A stretch of 64,000 nucleotides of DNA from JAAYUD01 sp041907665 (lineage in GTDB: Bacteria; Bacteroidota; Bacteroidia; Bacteroidales; Bacteroidaceae): positions 1-64,000 of the forward strand of contig JAYRGW010000008.1 of NCBI GenBank assembly GCA_041907665.1. Reading direction: 5' to 3'. Every line of letters starts with the position of its first letter. Position 1 is the first letter of the stretch. Positions 59,714 through 64,000 of this stretch are shown in pieces. A program made the position numbers and the translations under genes. The notes beneath the pieces were generated by a model. It made no database searches. It was not told the DNA's origin and was given only the letters and a program-made list of their open reading frames with translations.

Positions 59714-62650
59714 ATGAGTAGAAAATTATTTATTATATGTATTTTTTCCTTAATTAATATTTCAATCTGGGCACAACAACAAGATTCTGTTGTAGGCTCA
59801 AGACTTCAAATCTATTTTTCTCAATACAAAAAGACTTTTGTCACGCCCAAATTATCTTCTTTCAATATCGATTATAACAATCGTACCATTAATATCTATG
59901 CATCAGAAGCTTTTGGATACCAACCTTTTCGGCAAAACAATGTAGATAGTATCTATTCGGAGATTAGAGGACTACTCCCCGGTCCAGTCAGATTCTTTAA
60001 GATAACGCTCTATACAGACAACAAGACAATAGAAGATTTAATACCCAATTATTATCGCAAGAAACAAAAGAAAGATAATGATCGTTTAGAAGTAGAACTA
60101 ACATCAAATGTCAACCCTTGGGTAAGTAATTTATCACTACCCTATAATGTAACCAGAGGACTGCAAGAAAGGCATATAGGCTTATGGCAAAGCCACGGTA
60201 AATATTATGCCGGGACAGCGGGATGGGTATGGCAACGTCCTCGTTTGTTTTGCACTACAGAAGATTTGTTTTCACAATCTTTTATCACTCCCTTTTTAAT
60301 ACCGATGCTCGAACATGCCGGTGCCATAGTATTCACACCAAGAGAGAGGGACACTCAGACAAACGAAGTCATAGTCGACAACGACTCTCCTCAAGGCAAT
60401 TCACATTATATTGAAAACAACTCTTCACGTCATCAATGGCAACGTGCTGAAGGAGTAGGTTTTGCTAATCGCAAGAAGACATACGAAAATGGTGAAAATC
60501 CTTTTTCAATGGGTTCATCAAGATATATTGAAACAGTTCATAAAGCCAATCGAGCATCTGCTGAGTGGATACCCGATATTCCCGAAGCAGGTAAATATGC
60601 CGTATATGTTTCCTACAAGACTCTTCCTAATAGCATAAGCGATGCCCGATATACCGTATATCACAAAGGCGAAGCCACAACATTCCGCGTGAATCAGCAA
60701 ATAGGAGGCGGAACATGGGTATATCTAGGAACATTCGATTTTGATAAAGGAAATTTAGAATACGATAAAGTAGTTCTTACGAACGAAAGCGAGGAATCTG
60801 GAGTAATAACTGCCGATGCTGTACGTTTTGGTGGAGGCATGGGCAATATCTCGCGCGGAGGCAGCACAAGCGGACTTCCTCGATACTTGGAAGGAGCTAG
60901 GTATTATGCGCAATGGGCGGGAATGCCCGATAAAGTATACAACGGCAACAAAGGGACAAACGATTATAAAGACGACATCAATACCCGTAGCCTGATGATC
61001 AACTATCTATCTGGAGGATCGGTCTTTAATCCACAAGAAAATGGACTGAAAGTACCTTTTGAACTATCAATGGCCTTTCATACCGATGCAGGATACGATG
61101 CGAATAATTTCATAGGAACACTCGGCATCTATACCACGGATGCAAATAACGGAAAACTCAATGCCGGTACAAGCCGCTACGCGTCACGAGATCTTTGCGA
61201 CATAGTGATTAGCGAAATACAACAAGAGCTAAATAATAAGTTTGGCATCGATTGGCAGCGTAGAGCCATGTGGAATAGAAATTATAGCGAATCCAGAGTC
61301 CCTGTTATTCCATCGACTATTATTGAGATGCTCTCGCACCAAAACTTTAAGGATATGCAATTGGCTCAAGATCCCAACTTTAAGTTTTCGATGGCAAGAG
61401 CTATATACAAAGGTATATTACGGTTTATCACTTCGCAACACAAAGAAAGTTATGAAGTACAACCCCTACCTATAAACCATTTCTCTATTCGTTATGGGAC
61501 TAAGAAGAATACGTTAACGCTCTCTTGGAAAGGAGTAGAAGACCCTCTAGAGCCAACAGCTTCTCCCCGTAGTTACATCGTATATCAACGAGAAGATTCT
61601 GCAAGTTTTGACAATGGCACTCCTGTGATTCAGACATCATATACGCTAAAAGTGAAACCGGGTAAAGTTTATTCTTTCTATATTACAGCAGTCAATCGAG
61701 GTGGTGAAAGTTTTCCTTCACAAACGTTATCGGCCATGAGGTTGAAGAAAGAAAAAGGGCGAGTACTTATTGTTAACGGCTTCGATAGACTAAGTGCGCC
61801 TTATATTGTAGAAAATCCGGATTCTTTAGGATTCGATATCAATAAAGATCCAGGCGTATCCTATGGCAACAACATTTCTTTGTGTGGCAAACAAACGGTA
61901 TTCAATCGCTGGGCAGGAGGACGCGAAGGCTCTGGAAGCTTAGGTTATAGTAGCGAAGAATTGGAAGGCAAAATCATTGCAGGCAATACTTTCGACTATC
62001 CATATATCCACGGCACAGCTATCCAAGCTGCAGGCCGATGGGGATTTGTCTCTTGCAGTCGAGAAGCTTTCGATGAATACATTGCCGAAGATGAACCGCT
62101 TATCAGACCGAGCCACATCAAGCAACTATCAGCATACCGTTGCATTGACATATTGATGGGATTACAAAAGTACGATAAATACGGACTCAAAAAATATAAA
62201 ACCTTCGATGATCGCATGCAACGCATTTTACGTAGTTATTGCATGGCTGGAGGCAATCTTTTCGTCAGTGGATCATATATTGGAAGCGATATGGCAAACG
62301 ATTCGTCCGATAAAATGTTTTGCCGTGACATACTAAAATACGCTTACGATTCTTCTCTTTCAGATAACAAAACCGAATCCTCTGTATCAGGAAATAAATT
62401 GCGCTGTCATTTCACGCGCAAGCCAAACAAAAGGCAATATGCCGTAACGAGTCCCGAAATACTAATGCCCCAGGACACCGCAATCCCCATCATGAAGTAT
62501 GATGGAAGCGACGGAATAGCTGCCATTTTTTATGAAGGGAATCGCTATCGTTCGTGTATAATGGGCTTTCCTTTCGAAAGCATATCTGATCAATCGATGC
62601 GTAACTCATTGATGAATATGCTACTTAGAACATTTGAGAATAAACATTAA
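59714..62650 (+). CDS. Large secreted golvesin C-terminal-like domain protein
   Basis: 978 residues from ATG 59714. A signal peptide (LFIICIFSLINISIWAQ) exports it. Residues about 130-240 and 420-590 resemble a split N-acetylmuramoyl-L-alanine-amidase fold (FTPRERDTQTNEV; MAFHTDAGY; a Glu in VPVIPSTIIEMLSHQN), between which lies a golvesin C-terminal-like carbohydrate-binding domain (about 275-375; AEWIPDIPEAGKYAVYVSY). A fibronectin III-like domain (about 600-685) and a C-terminal unknown domain follow. Bacteroidales copies are often annotated as xanthan lyase. A peptidoglycan or glycan target is likely but not proven. Confidence 0.82.
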   Translation: MSRKLFIICIFSLINISIWAQQQDSVVGSRLQIYFSQYKKTFVTPKLSSFNIDYNNRTINIYASEAFGYQPFRQNNVDSIYSEIRGLLPGPVRFFKITLYTDNKTIEDLIPNYYRKKQKKDNDRLEVELTSNVNPWVSNLSLPYNVTRGLQERHIGLWQSHGKYYAGTAGWVWQRPRLFCTTEDLFSQSFITPFLIPMLEHAGAIVFTPRERDTQTNEVIVDNDSPQGNSHYIENNSSRHQWQRAEGVGFANRKKTYENGENPFSMGSSRYIETVHKANRASAEWIPDIPEAGKYAVYVSYKTLPNSISDARYTVYHKGEATTFRVNQQIGGGTWVYLGTFDFDKGNLEYDKVVLTNESEESGVITADAVRFGGGMGNISRGGSTSGLPRYLEGARYYAQWAGMPDKVYNGNKGTNDYKDDINTRSLMINYLSGGSVFNPQENGLKVPFELSMAFHTDAGYDANNFIGTLGIYTTDANNGKLNAGTSRYASRDLCDIVISEIQQELNNKFGIDWQRRAMWNRNYSESRVPVIPSTIIEMLSHQNFKDMQLAQDPNFKFSMARAIYKGILRFITSQHKESYEVQPLPINHFSIRYGTKKNTLTLSWKGVEDPLEPTASPRSYIVYQREDSASFDNGTPVIQTSYTLKVKPGKVYSFYITAVNRGGESFPSQTLSAMRLKKEKGRVLIVNGFDRLSAPYIVENPDSLGFDINKDPGVSYGNNISLCGKQTVFNRWAGGREGSGSLGYSSEELEGKIIAGNTFDYPYIHGTAIQAAGRWGFVSCSREAFDEYIAEDEPLIRPSHIKQLSAYRCIDILMGLQKYDKYGLKKYKTFDDRMQRILRSYCMAGGNLFVSGSYIGSDMANDSSDKMFCRDILKYAYDSSLSDNKTESSVSGNKLRCHFTRKPNKRQYAVTSPEILMPQDTAIPIMKYDGSDGIAAIFYEGNRYRSCIMGFPFESISDQSMRNSLMNMLLRTFENKH

Positions 62651-62736
62651 AAACTAAAGCAATAAGATAGAAACAGAATTTTTCCAAAAAAAATATATTT
62701 TTTCGACAAAAGCAGAACAATATTCGAATTTAATTC

Positions 62737-62744
62737 TATCTTTG
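62737..62744 (+). promoter_or_regulatory. -7 box of the small-protein/YgiQ operon
   Basis: TATCTTTG matches TAnnTTTG, 20 nt before ATG 62765; the leader would be about 17 nt. Confidence 0.5.
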
Positions 62745-62764
62745 CTTTAAAATAAAATAAAACG

Positions 62765-63103
62765 ATGTACAATATAATATCAAATTTAAGCGGCACTCGC
62801 TCCATTGAAATATCGGACGAGAACCTAAAGACTATCGAAAAGTATGCCCTCTTCCGGTATCTGATAGATAGCAACGGTATCGTGGACGAATCCGTTCTCG
62901 ATAAATTGAAACTAAATATCCGTTCTATCATCGCTGCGGATACAGATAATTGCAAAGACTTGTTGGACCTTTGCATCGACGTAATATACAACAAAAACAT
63001 GAAAGCGTTCGGATTAAATGAATTAATAAAATTGTATTTAGCTTGGGTAGAACAGAAATCCGACGCTATCGACGTATACGACTGCTGCTCCAATCCATCT
63101 TAA
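62765..63103 (+). CDS. Small conserved-looking protein of unknown function
   Basis: 112 residues, no signal peptide or membrane segment, mostly helical by composition (ENLKTIEKYALFRYLIDSNG; VLDKLKLNIRSIIAAD; DLLDLCIDVIYNKNMKAF), ending in a Cys pair (DCCSNPS). I do not recognise the family. It has its own -7 box and is separated by 1 bp from the YgiQ-type gene, so the two should be made together. Base composition is like its neighbours. Confidence 0.7.
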   Translation: MYNIISNLSGTRSIEISDENLKTIEKYALFRYLIDSNGIVDESVLDKLKLNIRSIIAADTDNCKDLLDLCIDVIYNKNMKAFGLNELIKLYLAWVEQKSDAIDVYDCCSNPS

Positions 63104-63104
63104 A

Positions 63105-64000
63105 ATGAACGACAAACTACTGACAGATTGGCTTCCCACAACAAAAAAAGAAATAGAATTAAGAGGATGGAGCCAACCGGATGTTATACTTTTTAGTGGC
63201 GACGCCTATGTAGATCATCCCTCATTCGGAGGAGCCGTCATTGGGCGCATACTTGAAGCAGAAGGCTTAAAAGTTGCGATCGTGCCCCAACCTAATTGGC
63301 GGGATGATTTGCGCGATTTTAAAAAGCTTGGTAAACCACGTTTATTTTTCGGAATCAGTGCCGGATGCATGGACTCAATGGTCAACAAGTATACTGCCAA
63401 CAAAAGATTGCGCAGTGAGGACGCTTATACTCCTGATGGCCGACCAGACATGCGACCGGAATATCCGTCGGTAGTCTATACCACTATTTTAAAAAAGCTT
63501 TTCCCCGATGTACCTGTCATATTGGGAGGAATAGAAGCTAGCATGCGCCGCCTTACTCATTATGATTATTGGCAAGATGCACTTCGCAAATCCGTACTCT
63601 GCGAAAGCGGTGCCGATCTACTTATCTATGGTATGGGCGAGAAGCCCATTGTCGAATTGGCACAGCAGATGAATAAACATCCGGAGGCAGGAATACCTCA
63701 CGACATTCCACAAACCGCCTATTTGATAAATACAGGAGAGTTTAAACAAAGCGAAAACGATATTGTCCTCTATTCTCACGAAGAGTGTTTAAAGGATAAA
63801 AAGAAAGAGGCTGCCAATTTCCGTCACATAGAAGAAGAAAGCAACCGCTATGCAGCAGACCGTATTACGCAGCAAGTCGGTAAAGATATTGTTGTAGTCA
63901 ATCCACCATATCCACCAATGACGACTCAAGAGCTGGATCATTCATTTGATCTGCCATATACTTTTCTTCCTCATCCCAAGTACAAAGGAAAGAGAATACC
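63105..64000 (+). CDS. YgiQ-family radical SAM protein, N-terminal part
   Basis: Open from ATG 63105 to the window end (298 codons seen). The N-terminal YgiQ domain is clear: MNDKLLTDWLPTTKKEIELRGW, DVILFSGDAYVDHPSFGGAVIGR, PNWRDDLRDFKKLGKPRLFFGI, ILGGIEASMRRLTHYDYW and YGMGEKPIVELA. In this family the CxxxCxxC motif that holds the [4Fe-4S] cluster comes just after the point where the window stops (YKGKRIP). Activity unknown. It follows the small unknown gene after 1 bp. Confidence 0.92.
   Translation, partial: MNDKLLTDWLPTTKKEIELRGWSQPDVILFSGDAYVDHPSFGGAVIGRILEAEGLKVAIVPQPNWRDDLRDFKKLGKPRLFFGISAGCMDSMVNKYTANKRLRSEDAYTPDGRPDMRPEYPSVVYTTILKKLFPDVPVILGGIEASMRRLTHYDYWQDALRKSVLCESGADLLIYGMGEKPIVELAQQMNKHPEAGIPHDIPQTAYLINTGEFKQSENDIVLYSHEECLKDKKKEAANFRHIEEESNRYAADRITQQVGKDIVVVNPPYPPMTTQELDHSFDLPYTFLPHPKYKGKRI

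Noticed and set aside
1..64000. tRNA, rRNA or known riboswitch
   Set aside because: I saw no cloverleaf with a T-loop GTTC-type core, no rRNA sequence and no riboswitch core that I could support by reading alone.

Overview
The window is a stretch of a Bacteroidales chromosome (phylum Bacteroidota), AT-rich. The evidence is the gene set: gldE, bifunctional Fkp, the NagB-LmbE fusion, an S16 with a long Ala/Lys/Glu tail, a SecA of about 1,100 residues, TonB-receptor/lipoprotein pairs, DUF4105 and DUF4855 proteins, and HU-like/VirE-like pairs. Many genes are also preceded by the Bacteroidales promoter signature, a -7 box TAnnTTTG, in several cases with a TTTG-like -33 box 19-21 bp upstream. The genus cannot be fixed from the sequence alone. 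I found no tRNA, rRNA or CRISPR array.

Layout. 1-135: the edge of an insertion sequence. 273-11035: housekeeping and metabolic genes (nitroreductase, SGNH hydrolase, acyl-CoA synthetase, HAD phosphatase, RRM protein, arginase-family protein with rfbC, an HU/SPOR protein with an FHA protein, an AspT-like transporter, an inositol-phosphatase-family enzyme). 11245-24168: translation, secretion and RNA genes (rpsP, tex, secA, rng, a 30-residue ribosomal-type protein missed by ordinary ORF cut-offs, HU). Inside this block is a translationally coupled envelope module: a lipoprotein, a DUF4105 membrane protein and an alkaline-phosphatase-fold protein that appears to have lost its metal ligands. 24347-30411: mutY, ssb, gldE and a phosphopantetheinyl transferase, interrupted by a redox-type rrf2-qorB pair and an ORF-3-family gene. 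30412-33854: a cassette of panE, an HU-like gene and a VirE-like gene, bounded by 118-bp inverted repeats and carrying a 22-bp palindromic tandem array in the HU-like leader.

35256-45181 is the most interesting functional unit. It contains a secreted endonuclease/exonuclease/phosphatase enzyme divergent from a row of four genes: a TonB-dependent receptor, a DUF5689 lipoprotein, a DNA/RNA non-specific endonuclease lipoprotein and a 1,120-residue Dna2-like nuclease-helicase. Together they look like a nucleic-acid capture, uptake and processing locus, organised like a SusC/SusD system but without a SusD.

45182-55358 is a surface-polysaccharide and fucose block. A Wza-type export lipoprotein and a Wzc-type tyrosine kinase are followed by Fkp (salvage of L-fucose to GDP-fucose), FucP (fucose import), Gmd and Fcl (GDP-fucose from GDP-mannose). 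Salvage and de novo GDP-fucose supply therefore sit side by side, next to export genes. 55469-64000 holds a periplasmic C1 peptidase, a DUF486 membrane protein, a NagB-LmbE fusion whose NagB half has lost key catalytic residues, a large secreted golvesin-domain protein, a small unknown protein and the start of a YgiQ-type radical SAM gene cut by the window edge.
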